A DNA stretch of 39,914 nucleotides from an uncultured Alistipes sp. (GCA_944321205.1 CALUKK010000077.1:1-39914), one strand, 5' to 3'; counted from the stretch's first letter, positions 30,420 through 39,343 are shown. The notes: generated by a model not told the origin, from the letters alone. Translations and numbers: made by a program.

Positions 30420-31238
30420 ATGAGAATCAGAATTCTGTGGCTGGTGCTCTTAACGGTCGGATGGAGTGCGGCCGTTGCGGAGCCGGTCCGGCAAATGCCG
30501 CGGAATGCGGAACCCGAATACGACATTTTCCTGCTTATCGGACAGTCGAACATGGCGGGACGAGGCAGGATGCAGCCCGAAGACCTCGCTCCGATCGAAG
30601 GGGTCTGGCTGCTGGATGACGAGGGCCGTCCGACTCCGGCGACCAATCCCTTGAATCGCTATTCGAGCGTACGCAAGGATCTTTCCTGGCAACAGATCGG
30701 GCCGGGATATGCCTTTTCCCGGAGGGTTGCGGCCCGGACCGGTCGCAGAATCCTTCTGGTGGTGAATGCCCTGGGCGGTTCTTCGATCGGACAGTGGCGC
30801 AAGGATGCGGATCTGATCCAGGACGCGAGCAGCATCGGTTACAACCGTCGGCAGCTTTACGGGGAGATCGTATCCCGGGCCCGGCAAGCCCGCAAGTACG
30901 GTACGATCAAGGCGATTCTGTGGCATCAGGGTGAGTCGGATGCTCGTGACACACTCGTTTCGAACTACCTGACGGTGTTGAAACGCTTTGTCGAAGATTT
31001 GCGTGCGGATCTCGGAATGCCCCGGCTGCCGTTCATTGCCGGTGAACTGGGATCCTGGCGGGAGGATTATGGTGCGTTCAACCAAATATTGCGGGACGTT
31101 TCAAGTCGGATCCCTTACAGCGATTGCGTAAGTTCCGAGGGGTGTACGGCCAATCCCGACCGGATTCATTTCACCCGGGAAGCCCAGATGCTTCTGGGCG
31201 AACGGTATGCCGAACGGGTCCTGGAGCTGTGCTACTGA
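30420..31238 (+). CDS. SASA-type carbohydrate esterase (sialate O-acetylesterase-like, SGNH fold)
   Basis: The product has 272 residues from ATG 30420, which opens a signal peptide 'MRIRILWLVLLTVGWSAAVAEP'. The ATG at 30399 would add seven residues and leave almost no leader. The nucleophile Ser43 is in 'LIGQSNMAGRG', and 'ILWHQGESDARD' is the conserved block in the middle. The C-terminal Asp/His pair is 'NPDRIHFTREAQ'. This is the SASA domain of CE6-type acetyl esterases, which remove O-acetyl groups from xylan or sialic acids outside the cytoplasm. Its position after the GH2 gene suggests joint action on an acetylated glycan; substrate is inferred only. Confidence 0.88.
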   Translation: MRIRILWLVLLTVGWSAAVAEPVRQMPRNAEPEYDIFLLIGQSNMAGRGRMQPEDLAPIEGVWLLDDEGRPTPATNPLNRYSSVRKDLSWQQIGPGYAFSRRVAARTGRRILLVVNALGGSSIGQWRKDADLIQDASSIGYNRRQLYGEIVSRARQARKYGTIKAILWHQGESDARDTLVSNYLTVLKRFVEDLRADLGMPRLPFIAGELGSWREDYGAFNQILRDVSSRIPYSDCVSSEGCTANPDRIHFTREAQMLLGERYAERVLELCY

Positions 31239-31366
31239 GGCCTCGCGGTCCGTTGCATTGTCGGCGAAGAGGGTGCTTTCGGACATGATCGCCCCTCCCG
31301 AACGCCGGCCCGACCGTAGCCCGGGCGTTATGCGGCAGCCCGGAGCAGATGGATCTCCCTTCCCGT

Positions 31367-31402
31367 ACAACGGATCTCTCGAAACAGTTTGCCGTTGTTT
31401 TT
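31367..31402 (+). terminator. possible terminator after esterase gene
   Basis: A 7-bp stem (ACAACGG with CCGTTGT at 31392-31398), 18-base loop, then a T-run. It lies about 130 bp past the esterase stop and close to the convergent efflux gene. Weak stem, so low confidence. Confidence 0.3.
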
Positions 31403-31412
31403 GCCACCGCAC

Positions 31413-32777
31413 TCAATATCCGCCGCCAAGGGCATGGTAGAGGTTGACAACGCCCTGAATCGCGTCGAAACGGTCCGAGGCGGCATCAAGTTCGGCCTGC
31501 AGCAGCGACTGCCGGGCCGTAAGCACCTCGAGGTAGTTTTGGGAACTGTGCTGCATGAGCAGTTCCGCGCTGTGCAGGGCCGAACGCAGCGCCTCGATCT
31601 GCCGGTTGTCCAGTTCGAGCCGTTGCCGGGCCGTCTGCCATTGTACCAGGGCGTCGTTTACCTCCGCTCCGGCCGTCAACAGGCTCTGCCGGAAGTTCAC
31701 CAGCGCCTCCTCCTGCTGTGCCCGGGCAATTTTCAGATTCGCCCGGTTCCGGCCCCGCGCGAAGAGCGGTTCGACCAGCGATCCGACAGCCGTGAAGAGC
31801 CATTGTCCGGGATTGGAGACGACCGCCCCGGCGGCGTTGGTCCAGCCGGCCGAACCTCCGAGCGTGATTGACGGGTAGAAGGCTGCCCGGGCCGTATTCG
31901 TGGCATAGAAGTCTGTGGCCAGGGCCGCTTCGCTCTGGCGCACGTCCGGGCGGCGGTGCAGCAGTTGCAGCGGAATGCCCGTCGAGAGTGAATCGGGGAA
32001 TTGCTGCCCGTCAAGCGATGAGCGTTCGACACTTCGGGGCGTTGCGCCAAGCAGCACGCAGAGTGCATTCTCCGTCTCGTTGATCTGGCGTTCGAGCGTA
32101 AGCACCGAACCCTCGACCGACGACTGCTCCGCCACGCTTTGCGCCACGGCCATTTCGGTCGTCTGCCCGGCCCGCTTCAGGGCCTGCATGACCCGCACGT
32201 TCTCGGCCCAGATTCCAGCCGTGCTGCGTGAGATTTCCAGCTGCCGGTCCAGCATCAGCAGCGTATAGTAGCTGTTGGCGATTGTCGCCACCAACTGCGT
32301 CTCGACCGCCTGTCGATAGGCCTCTTGTTGGGCCAGGGTTGCCGCGGCCCCGCGTTTTTCGTTCAACAGTTTGCCGAAGAGGTCGATCTCCCATTCGGCC
32401 GAGGCCGCAAGGTCGAAGGTTCGGGTTGTCGGAGCCTTTTCCGGTGCATTTACCGTCCCCTGCGGCGTGAGCGAAACGGAAGGCAGATAGGCCAGCCGCG
32501 AAGCCGTGAGCGAGGCCTGGGCTTCGGTCACGCGAAGTTGTGCAATCCGCAGATCGCTGTTGTGCATCAGTCCCGAGTCGACAAGCCGCTGTAACAGCGG
32601 ATCGGTAAAGAGTTCCCGCCAGGAGAGGTCGGCCAGCGAGGCCGTGTCGGTAGGAACGGACTGTCGGTAAAGACTGTCGACCTCCGGCAGATCGGGACGT
32701 TGGTAGGCCCGGTAGACCCGGCAACTGCTCATGCCCAGCGTGGCAAGCAGCGATAAAGTCAGCATGATGTATTTCAT
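31413..32777 (-). CDS. RND efflux outer-membrane lipoprotein (OprM/NodT family)
   Basis: The product has 454 residues from the ATG at 32777, which overlaps the pump gene stop as ATGA; the upstream in-frame extension lies in the pump gene and is rejected. The lipoprotein signal 'MKYIMLTLSLLATLGMSSC' has Cys19 as anchor. Two TolC/OEP repeats follow, with long helices (e.g. 'QQEAYRQAVETQLVATIANSYYTLLMLDRQLEI'), strand signatures such as 'LLHRRPDVRQSEAAL', and the closing 'VVNLYHALGGGY'. It forms the trimeric outer-membrane channel of the pump encoded just upstream. Confidence 0.95.
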   Translation of the reverse strand: MKYIMLTLSLLATLGMSSCRVYRAYQRPDLPEVDSLYRQSVPTDTASLADLSWRELFTDPLLQRLVDSGLMHNSDLRIAQLRVTEAQASLTASRLAYLPSVSLTPQGTVNAPEKAPTTRTFDLAASAEWEIDLFGKLLNEKRGAAATLAQQEAYRQAVETQLVATIANSYYTLLMLDRQLEISRSTAGIWAENVRVMQALKRAGQTTEMAVAQSVAEQSSVEGSVLTLERQINETENALCVLLGATPRSVERSSLDGQQFPDSLSTGIPLQLLHRRPDVRQSEAALATDFYATNTARAAFYPSITLGGSAGWTNAAGAVVSNPGQWLFTAVGSLVEPLFARGRNRANLKIARAQQEEALVNFRQSLLTAGAEVNDALVQWQTARQRLELDNRQIEALRSALHSAELLMQHSSQNYLEVLTARQSLLQAELDAASDRFDAIQGVVNLYHALGGGY

Positions 32778-35700
32778 GAGCGGGCGTCTGTTTCCGGGTG
32801 GATGAGCTCGGGTTGGGGCTCCTCGTCGCGGCGGCGCTCGGGCATCCAGCGCTCCTGCAGCCACTGGAAGACGATGAACAGGGGCGGTACGATGAACAAC
32901 AGGGCGATCGTTCCGATCAGCATGCCGCCGACCGTACCGACGCCGATCGAGATGTTCCCGTTGGCGCCGACGCCCGAGGCGAACATCAGCGGCAGCATGC
33001 CGAAGATCATCGTCAGCGAGGTCATCAGAATCGGTCGCAGACGCACCTTGGCAGCCGAAAGGGCAGCCTGCGGGATGCTCATGCCGGCGCGTCGGCGGTC
33101 CGAGGCATATTCGGTCAGCAGGATGGCCGTCTTGGCCAGCAGGCCGATCAGCATGATGAGCCCCGTCTGGAGATAGATGTTGTTTTCGAGTCCGAACAAT
33201 CTGGCAAAGAGAAAGCTCCCGGCCAGTCCGAACGGCACGGAGAGAATCACGGCCAACGGAATGAATAGACTTTCATACAGCGCGCAAAGAATCAGATAGA
33301 TGAATACGACACAGATGACGAAGACCAGCGTCGTGGTATTGCCCGTCGAGGACTCCTCGCGTGACATGCCTCCGAATTCGAACCCGTAACCCGTCGGGAG
33401 TGTTGCGGCGGCCACCTGGCGTACGGCCTCAATGGCCTGTCCGGAGCTGTAACCCGTGGCCGGGGCACCGTTGACCTGAATGGCCGAGAAGAGGTTGAAG
33501 CGTGTGAGGATCTCCGAACCGTAGACTCGCGTAAGGGTCAGATACTGGCTGATGGGTGACATTTCGCCCGCATCGTTGCGCACGAAGATGTTGTTGAGCG
33601 ATTCGGTGTTGAGGCGATATTCGGGCGGCGCCTGCACCATCACGCGGTAGAGTTTCGAGAAACGGTTCATGTTCGAGGCGTAGCTGCCGCCGATGTAGCC
33701 CGAAAGGGTGCTCAGCACGTCGGAGGGCGAGACACCGTTGTGCTTGCAGCGGGCGGCATCGACCTCGACCAGATATTGCGGGAACTTGGTGTCGAACGAG
33801 GTGGAGGCACGACCGATTTCGGGGCGCTGCTTCAGGGCGTCGATGAACTGTCGGGTATATTTCAACAGCTCCTCGATCGAACCGCCCTTCTGGTCCTGGA
33901 CGTAGAGTTCGAATCCGCTGCTGGCCCCGTATCCCGGAATCATCGGGCGGGTGAAGGGCATGATCTCGGCACTGGAGATGAAGGCCGTGCGGCGGGAGAT
34001 CTCCGCGATGACGGCCTCGATGGCATCCTCCTTAGAGGTGCGTTCGCTCCAGTCCCGAAGGCGGATGGTGAACATGCCGTTGCAGGCGCCCTGACCGCTG
34101 AGCATCGAGTTTCCGGTGATGTTGGAGTAGATTCGGATTTGGGGAATGGTTCTCAGACAGCTGTCGATCTGCTCCATGACGATCCGGGTCTGTTGGACGC
34201 TGTTGCCGGGGGAGGTGCGCACGTCGACGAAGATGGTTCCCATGTCTTCGTTGGGAACCAGTCCGGTTTTGGTCGTGGCCATCAGCAGGACGAGACCGGC
34301 TCCTGCCGCAACGAGCAGAACTCCGGCCAACCACTTGCGGCGGAGCATGAACTGTACGCCGAACTTGTATCGGGCGACCAGCCGCTGGAACGCCGCATCA
34401 AAGGCGATGTGGAAACGGGACGAGAAGCTCAGTTTGTCTCCCCGCCCGCCCGTCTGGTGCGGAGTCATGATCAGGGCGCAGAGGGCCGGGCTGAGCGTTA
34501 GGGCGTTGATGAGCGAGATGGCTACGGCGGCGGCCATCGTCAATCCGAACTGGGTGTAGAACGTGCCGGTCGTTCCGCCGATGAAGCTCACGGGGATGAA
34601 GACGGCCATGAAGACGAAGGTGGTGGTGACGAGTGCCGAGGTGATTCCGTCCATGGCATCGATCGTGGCGCGGTAGGCCGAACGGTATCCCTCGTCGAAC
34701 TTGGCCTGCACGGCCTCGACAACGACGATGGCGTCGTCGACCACCGTACCGATGACCAGCACCAGGGCAAACAGCGTCAGCATGTTCAGACTGAAGCCCG
34801 CGGCGTAGAGGAAGGCGAACGTCCCGACGAGCGAGACGATGATCGAGAGGGCCGGAATGAAGGTCGAGCGCAGACTTTGCAGGAAGACGTAGACCACCAG
34901 CACGACGAGGATGATGGCTTCGAGCAGGGTCTTGATGACGCTGCGGATCGAGGCATCGAGGAAATCCTTCGTACTCATCAGATCGACGATCCTGATCCCT
35001 TTGGGGAGGGTTTTGGAGATTTCGGCGATCGTACGGTCGATCTCCTCGATGATCTCGTTGGCGTTCGATCCGGAGGTTTGGGAGATCATGATGTTGCAGC
35101 CGGGGTGTCCGCTCACCTCGCCGATGTAGTCGTAGGCGCGGGTGCCGAGTTCGACGGTGGCCACATCTCTGAGCCGCAGCACCTGGCCGTCAGGCAGTGA
35201 TTTGATGACCATGTTCTCGTAGTCGACCTCGTTTTCGTAGCGTCCGCGGTACTTGAGCACGTATTGGAAGGTGTTTTTCGATTCGGCACCGAGGGTTCCG
35301 GTTGCCGCTTCGATGTTCTGCTCGGCGAGGACGGTGGAGATGTCGGCCGGGATGAGTCCGTATTTGAGCATCTTGCCCGGATCGAGCCAGATGCGCATCG
35401 AGTAGTCGTAGCCGAAGACATTGACCTCGCCCACGCCGGCGATACGCGACAGACGGGGTTCGATGTTGATCTTCATGTAGTTGGTCAGGAAGGCCTCGTC
35501 GAACGAGTCGTCAGGACTGTATACGGCCAGTTGTTTGATGTTGCTGGTCTGTCGTTTGCGGACGTTGATGCCGCTTTTCGTGACTTCGGCCGGAAGCTGT
35601 CCCTGGGCCGTGGCGATGCGGTTCTGGACGTTGACCGTGGCCATGTCGGGGTCGGTGCCCTGGCGGAAATAGACGGAGATGCGTGCCGATCCGTTGTTCG

Positions 35701-35950
35701 AGGCCGTGGAGGTCATGTACATCATGTTCTCGACGCCGTTGAGGGCCTCTTCGAGGGGTACGACGACGCTTTTCTGGACCGTTTCGGCATTGGCTCCGGT
35801 ATAGGAGGCCGAGACGCTGACCGTCGGAGGTGCAATTTCGGGGAACTGCTCGATGGGGAGCTGCGAAAGCCCGATAAGCCCCAGGATGAGGATCACCACG
35901 GAGATCACGCCCGCCAGAATGGGGCGGTCGATAAAGGTTCGTATCGTCAT
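32774..35950 (-). CDS. RND (HAE1) efflux pump inner-membrane transporter
   Basis: The product has 1058 residues and the normal AcrB/MexB length and layout: 12 membrane helices and two large periplasmic loops. The start 'MTIRTFIDRPILAGVISVVILILGLIGLSQLP' is typical. The proton-relay Asp pair is present as Asp405-Asp406 in 'GTVVDDAIVVVEAV' on helix 4, equivalent to Asp407/408 of AcrB. Helix 10/11 region 'LAKTAILLTEYA' is also typical. HAE1 pumps extrude hydrophobic compounds, drugs, bile salts or dyes using the proton gradient. The gene lies between the adaptor (9-bp gap) and the outer-membrane factor (4-base overlap), so the three form one operon. The pumped compound is unknown. Confidence 0.97.
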   Translation of the reverse strand: MTIRTFIDRPILAGVISVVILILGLIGLSQLPIEQFPEIAPPTVSVSASYTGANAETVQKSVVVPLEEALNGVENMMYMTSTASNNGSARISVYFRQGTDPDMATVNVQNRIATAQGQLPAEVTKSGINVRKRQTSNIKQLAVYSPDDSFDEAFLTNYMKINIEPRLSRIAGVGEVNVFGYDYSMRIWLDPGKMLKYGLIPADISTVLAEQNIEAATGTLGAESKNTFQYVLKYRGRYENEVDYENMVIKSLPDGQVLRLRDVATVELGTRAYDYIGEVSGHPGCNIMISQTSGSNANEIIEEIDRTIAEISKTLPKGIRIVDLMSTKDFLDASIRSVIKTLLEAIILVVLVVYVFLQSLRSTFIPALSIIVSLVGTFAFLYAAGFSLNMLTLFALVLVIGTVVDDAIVVVEAVQAKFDEGYRSAYRATIDAMDGITSALVTTTFVFMAVFIPVSFIGGTTGTFYTQFGLTMAAAVAISLINALTLSPALCALIMTPHQTGGRGDKLSFSSRFHIAFDAAFQRLVARYKFGVQFMLRRKWLAGVLLVAAGAGLVLLMATTKTGLVPNEDMGTIFVDVRTSPGNSVQQTRIVMEQIDSCLRTIPQIRIYSNITGNSMLSGQGACNGMFTIRLRDWSERTSKEDAIEAVIAEISRRTAFISSAEIMPFTRPMIPGYGASSGFELYVQDQKGGSIEELLKYTRQFIDALKQRPEIGRASTSFDTKFPQYLVEVDAARCKHNGVSPSDVLSTLSGYIGGSYASNMNRFSKLYRVMVQAPPEYRLNTESLNNIFVRNDAGEMSPISQYLTLTRVYGSEILTRFNLFSAIQVNGAPATGYSSGQAIEAVRQVAAATLPTGYGFEFGGMSREESSTGNTTTLVFVICVVFIYLILCALYESLFIPLAVILSVPFGLAGSFLFARLFGLENNIYLQTGLIMLIGLLAKTAILLTEYASDRRRAGMSIPQAALSAAKVRLRPILMTSLTMIFGMLPLMFASGVGANGNISIGVGTVGGMLIGTIALLFIVPPLFIVFQWLQERWMPERRRDEEPQPELIHPETDARS

Positions 35951-35959
35951 GGGGCCTTT

Positions 35960-37183
35960 CTATTTTACGGATTCGAACACCGGAAGAGTCTCAACAGCCG
36001 TCTCTGTCTGCGGGGTTGCCTGGTCGGTCGTACCCGGGACCGTGTCGGAGACGGCTTTGACGGCGGCGGCGGTTGCCGGTCCGGAACTTTGGGGCGCGGT
36101 TCCGACCCGGATCCCCTCGTGCAGCAGCCCGGCACCTTCGGCCACGATCACATCCCCGACCTCAAGTCCCGATTCGACGATGTAGTTCTGTCCGTCGTTG
36201 TACTTGTAGACGGTGATCGGGGCCGACCGGGTCACGCCGTCGACCACTTTCCAGACGAAGATCCGGTCCTGCAACTCGTAGGTTGCCGACTGCGGAATGA
36301 TGATGCGGTCCCGGAAAAGGGTGGGAATCGAAATCGTGGCACTGCCGCCGCTTCGGAGCAGGTGATGCGGATTCGGAAAGACGGCCCGCAGACGTACGGC
36401 ACCGGTTCCCTCGTCGACGGTTCCGCTGATGGCGTCGATGCGCCCCGCAAGCTCGTACATTGCGCCGTTGCCCATGCGCAGCGTGACGTCGGACATCTTC
36501 GCACGGGCCTCTTCGAGCGAACCGTATTGCTGGATGAGATCGAGCATCTGGTTCTCGGCCATCGAGAAGTAGGCATGGATCTGGCGGTCGTCCGAGACAT
36601 CCACCAGCGGCTCCTCGATGTTGCTGTCGACGAGTGCTCCGATGCGGTAGGGGATCATGCCCGTGGTGCCGTCGACGGGGCTCTTGACCTCCGTATAGGA
36701 GAGGTTGTTGCGGGCGTTGGTCTCCTGGGCCCGGGCCTGTGCCAGCGCCGCCTCGGCTTCCAGTTGCTGGTTGCGGGCCATGGCGAGGTCGAACTCCGAG
36801 ATGACCCGTTCGCTGAAAAGCGCCTCCTTGCTCTGGGTCGTCAGCCGGGCGGTCTGCAAGCCGGCTTCGGCGCTCTTCACATTGGCCTGCGCCGTCTCGA
36901 GAGCTGCCCGGTAGGGGACCTGGTCGATGACAAAGAGCACCTCGCCCTTGCGGACCGGAGCCCCTTCGTCGATACGGATCTCGGTGATCAATCCGCTGAC
37001 CTGGGGTCGGATCTCCACGGTCTGGCGGCCGCGCAGCGTGGCGGCATAGTCCGTTTGAAGGGTTGTGTTTGTGTACTTTACGGTCAGGAGTTTGTATTCT
37101 TCGGCGGAGGGTCGGGTCTGTTCGCCCGAGCAGGCGCTCAACAGCGGCACTACCAAAGCGAGAAGAGGAATTCTGTTCTTCAT
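35960..37183 (-). CDS. RND efflux periplasmic adaptor lipoprotein (AcrA/MFP family)
   Basis: The product has 407 residues. The lipoprotein signal 'MKNRIPLLALVVPLLSAC' has lipobox LSAC and Cys18. The first lipoyl half is 'IRIDEGAPVRKGEVLFVID'. A coiled-coil hairpin follows ('ALETAQANVKSAEAGLQTARLTT...', 'QLEAEAALAQARAQET'), then the second lipoyl half and beta-barrel with 'SPVDGTTGMIPYRIGALVD', and the membrane-proximal domain. A Thr/Ala-rich disordered tail of about 40 residues ends the protein. It links the pump to the outer-membrane channel. First gene of the operon, divergent from the LytS-type kinase. Confidence 0.95.
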   Translation of the reverse strand: MKNRIPLLALVVPLLSACSGEQTRPSAEEYKLLTVKYTNTTLQTDYAATLRGRQTVEIRPQVSGLITEIRIDEGAPVRKGEVLFVIDQVPYRAALETAQANVKSAEAGLQTARLTTQSKEALFSERVISEFDLAMARNQQLEAEAALAQARAQETNARNNLSYTEVKSPVDGTTGMIPYRIGALVDSNIEEPLVDVSDDRQIHAYFSMAENQMLDLIQQYGSLEEARAKMSDVTLRMGNGAMYELAGRIDAISGTVDEGTGAVRLRAVFPNPHHLLRSGGSATISIPTLFRDRIIIPQSATYELQDRIFVWKVVDGVTRSAPITVYKYNDGQNYIVESGLEVGDVIVAEGAGLLHEGIRVGTAPQSSGPATAAAVKAVSDTVPGTTDQATPQTETAVETLPVFESVK

Positions 37184-37268
37184 TTTCCGGGATTATATGA
37201 CATGACGGTTACTCGTTGCATCCTGTGTTCGGGGAGATTTTCCCGTACGCGGAGCCTTCCATTACAGA

Positions 37269-37276
37269 CAAATTTA
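37269..37276 (-). promoter_or_regulatory. candidate -7 box TAAATTTG for RND operon
   Basis: An exact TAnnTTTG match on the minus strand, 85 bp before the adaptor ATG. The nearest minus-strand TTG is 24 bp upstream, slightly beyond the normal spacing. Confidence 0.45.
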
Positions 37277-37304
37277 GCAAGATGCCGCCGGATGAAAAAG
37301 CAAG

Positions 37305-37316
37305 TGTTGATCAACA
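37305..37316. promoter_or_regulatory. 12-bp perfect palindrome in pump/kinase intergenic region
   Basis: TGTTGATCAACA lies about 30 bp upstream of the RND -7 box and 60 bp upstream of the kinase -7 box. A dimeric regulator site is plausible; no regulator is assigned. Confidence 0.45.
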
Positions 37317-37374
37317 GAGGGAATGTGATGACGAACGTCCGGCGCGGGGAGTGTGATTTCAAGTCGCAAAATCG

Positions 37375-37398
37375 TATCTTTGTATCGTTGTATCGTTG
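37375..37398 (+). promoter_or_regulatory. kinase promoter: -7 box followed by two tandem near-copies
   Basis: TATCTTTG (37375-37382) is followed directly by TATCGTTG twice (37383-37398). The first is an exact -7 box, 30 bp before ATG 37413; the copies cover the expected transcription start. Confidence 0.6.
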
Positions 37399-37412
37399 CG
37401 AGGACCGTTTTC

Positions 37413-38426
37413 ATGAAGCATACCCGTATAGCCCGATATGTCGATCTGCTCTTCTGTCTGGTCATCATGCCGCTGGTCATCACACTGCTGCCCGTGGACC
37501 GCTGGATCGTGCACCGGCCGGCATTTCTTCTCACGCTTGTGGTCTATATCTACGGGCTCTATTTCGTCTATCGCCGGGTCAGACCCGCTCATCTGTTTCT
37601 GCAGCGCAAGTACCTGCGGATCGTTTTGCTGATCCTGGTGCTGGCCGTTGTGACGAAGCTGCTCACCCATTTCCCGATGTCGGAGAACGATGCCGCCCTG
37701 GATCCGGGACAGCAGATCGCCCGCCACAACATGCGGACGCAAACCATCTGGTTCTTTTTCCTCGTCGTGACGGGCTTCTCGCTGGCCATCGAATTGACGT
37801 TTGAGCTTTTTCACCAGATTCTTTCGCGTCAGGAGCTCGAAGCCGAGAAAAACAAGGCCGAACTGGCCCTCTACAAGGCACAGATCAATCCGCACTTTCT
37901 CTTCAACACGCTCAATACGCTCTATGCGCTGACGCTGTCGAAATCGGACCGTGCGGAGTCGGCCTTCGTGAAGTTCTCGAACATCCTGCACTACATGTAT
38001 GCACAGGCGGACCGGGAGTTGATTCCGCTCTGCGAAGAGTGGGAGTATATCCGTCAGTATGTCGATCTGCAGCGTTTGCGGCTGAACAACCACACCCGGA
38101 TCGAATTGACCGAGGAGATCGATAACGACCGGGTGCTGGTACCTCCGATGCTCTTCATCACCTTTGTGGAAAACGCCTTCAAGTACGGTGTTTCGTCGGA
38201 GACCGACTGTACGATTCGCATCAGTCTGCAACTGCGCGGCAGCGAACTGGTGTTCCGCACCGAAAATGCCATCATGCGGCGACGGGAAGAATCACAGCCC
38301 GGCATCGGAATCGAGAATTGCCGCAAACGGCTGCAACTGCTCTTCCCCGGACGTTTCGAGCTCGCAACCGGGGAGCGGGACGGTATCTACCGTGTTCGAC
38401 TCGTCATCCAACTGCACAAGTCATGA
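37413..38426 (+). CDS. LytS-type sensor histidine kinase
   Basis: The product has 337 residues from ATG 37413. Four hydrophobic helices occupy about 8-140, with very short loops and no large sensor domain. A His_kinase (LytS/YehU) domain follows: the phospho-accepting His161 is in 'QINPHFLFNTLNTLYAL', and an ATPase part has 'PPMLFITFVENAFKYGV' (N box) and 'GIGIENCRKRLQLLFPG' (G box). Such kinases signal to LytTR regulators, which is the next gene, overlapping by ATGA (38423-38426). It is divergent from the RND operon, so control of that operon is an attractive but unproven inference. The signal sensed is unknown; with so little periplasmic sequence, a membrane-associated cue is likely. Confidence 0.94.
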   Translation: MKHTRIARYVDLLFCLVIMPLVITLLPVDRWIVHRPAFLLTLVVYIYGLYFVYRRVRPAHLFLQRKYLRIVLLILVLAVVTKLLTHFPMSENDAALDPGQQIARHNMRTQTIWFFFLVVTGFSLAIELTFELFHQILSRQELEAEKNKAELALYKAQINPHFLFNTLNTLYALTLSKSDRAESAFVKFSNILHYMYAQADRELIPLCEEWEYIRQYVDLQRLRLNNHTRIELTEEIDNDRVLVPPMLFITFVENAFKYGVSSETDCTIRISLQLRGSELVFRTENAIMRRREESQPGIGIENCRKRLQLLFPGRFELATGERDGIYRVRLVIQLHKS

Positions 38427-39130
38427 AGACGATTCGTTGCATAGCCATCGACGATGAACCGATGGCGCTGTTGGTCATCGAACAGTTCTGCCGCCGCAAG
38501 GGCGGTCTGGAACTGGAGAGCTTCAGCGAACCGCACGTGGGGCTGGAGGCGATCCGCCGGCTCCAGCCCGATCTGGTCTTTCTGGATATCCGGATGAACG
38601 GCATGAACGGACTGGAGATCGCGGCGGCCCTTCCACCGGACTGCTGTCTGATCTTCACCACGGCCTACGCCCAGTATGCATTGGACGGGTTCGATCTGGA
38701 TGCCGTTGATTTTCTGCACAAGCCCTTTGCCTATGAACGCTTCGAACGGGCGGTCGACAAGGCTTTGCTTCGGATTGAGGCACGCTCGAAGGTGGATCCC
38801 CGGAGTGTCGTAACGTTGCGGCAGGAGTACAACAATGTGGTTATTCCCATCGAAGAGATTCTCTATCTGGAGGCCATGGAGAACTATACGAAGGTATATC
38901 GTCGTGACGGCAAATACACGCTCTCACGGACCAGCCTCAAGCGCACGCTCGGACTCTTGCCGTCGGGAGGTTTTCTGAGGGTCCACAAATCGTTTGTCGT
39001 GGCGCTGTCGCAGGTGGCGGAATATTCGTACGGGCAATTGCGTTTAAGGGAGTGCTCGGTCTCCATCCCGATCGGTCGAACCTACAGGGAGCGTTTTCTG
39101 CAGATCATGGAAAAGGCGAAGAAATCCTGA
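38423..39130 (+). CDS. LytTR-type response regulator
   Basis: The product has 235 residues from ATG 38423, inside the kinase stop codon. The receiver domain has the acidic pair Asp10-Asp11, the phosphorylation site Asp55 in 'LVFLDIRMNGMNG', the Thr switch in 'IFTTAYAQYAL' and Lys in 'FLHKPF'. A LytTR DNA-binding domain fills about 135-235 ('EILYLEAMENYTKVYRRDGKYTLSRTSLKR', 'FLRVHKSFVVAL', 'IPIGRTYRERF'). LytTR proteins bind pairs of direct repeats upstream of target promoters. No intrinsic terminator is obvious after the stop; the next 417 bp hold no gene. Confidence 0.95.
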   Translation: MKTIRCIAIDDEPMALLVIEQFCRRKGGLELESFSEPHVGLEAIRRLQPDLVFLDIRMNGMNGLEIAAALPPDCCLIFTTAYAQYALDGFDLDAVDFLHKPFAYERFERAVDKALLRIEARSKVDPRSVVTLRQEYNNVVIPIEEILYLEAMENYTKVYRRDGKYTLSRTSLKRTLGLLPSGGFLRVHKSFVVALSQVAEYSYGQLRLRECSVSIPIGRTYRERFLQIMEKAKKS

Positions 39131-39264
39131 TTCCTTCAGCCGTCCGGGGCGATAAGGGATGCATGGATTCAAGGATGTGTCCCGTTTTTCCTTTTGTCAG
39201 ATACCGCAAGCTTTCGGTTGCTGGCAGTTTGCCTTGGGGTGATTTGCCGGTTTACGCCTTTGGA

Positions 39265-39283
39265 CGGACACGGTGCGGATACG
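39265..39283 (+). repeat. 19-mer direct repeat, copy 1
   Basis: CGGACACGGTGCGGATACG; the second copy at 39470-39488 differs at one base. Candidate recombinase arm-binding site. Confidence 0.65.
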
Positions 39284-39321
39284 AAAAAAGCAAAACCGCG
39301 TCGGATTTTTATCCAACGCGG
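39283..39321 (-). terminator. intrinsic terminator reading leftward
   Basis: An 11-bp stem with one mismatch (39296-39306 and 39311-39321) and 4-base loop. On the minus strand it is followed by TTTTGCTTTTTT. No minus-strand gene precedes it in the window except the tRNA-like fragment. Confidence 0.7.
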
Positions 39322-39325
39322 CTCC

Positions 39326-39343
39326 TGGTGCCCAGGACAAGGA
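39326..39343 (-). other. tRNA 3'-end-like fragment, candidate attachment site
   Basis: The minus strand reads TCCTTGTCCTGGGCACCA: two T-loop bases, a T-stem half, a 7-base acceptor half, discriminator A and CCA, then 4 bases and a terminator. The rest of a tRNA is absent. This fits the duplicated 3' end left when an element integrates into a tRNA gene, but the match is short and partly palindromic. Confidence 0.35.

Noticed and set aside
35264-37804. 846-codon plus-strand open frame opposite the RND genes
   Set aside because: It is antisense to two clearly recognised proteins, has no recognisable domain, and is explained by GC-rich codon use of the real genes.
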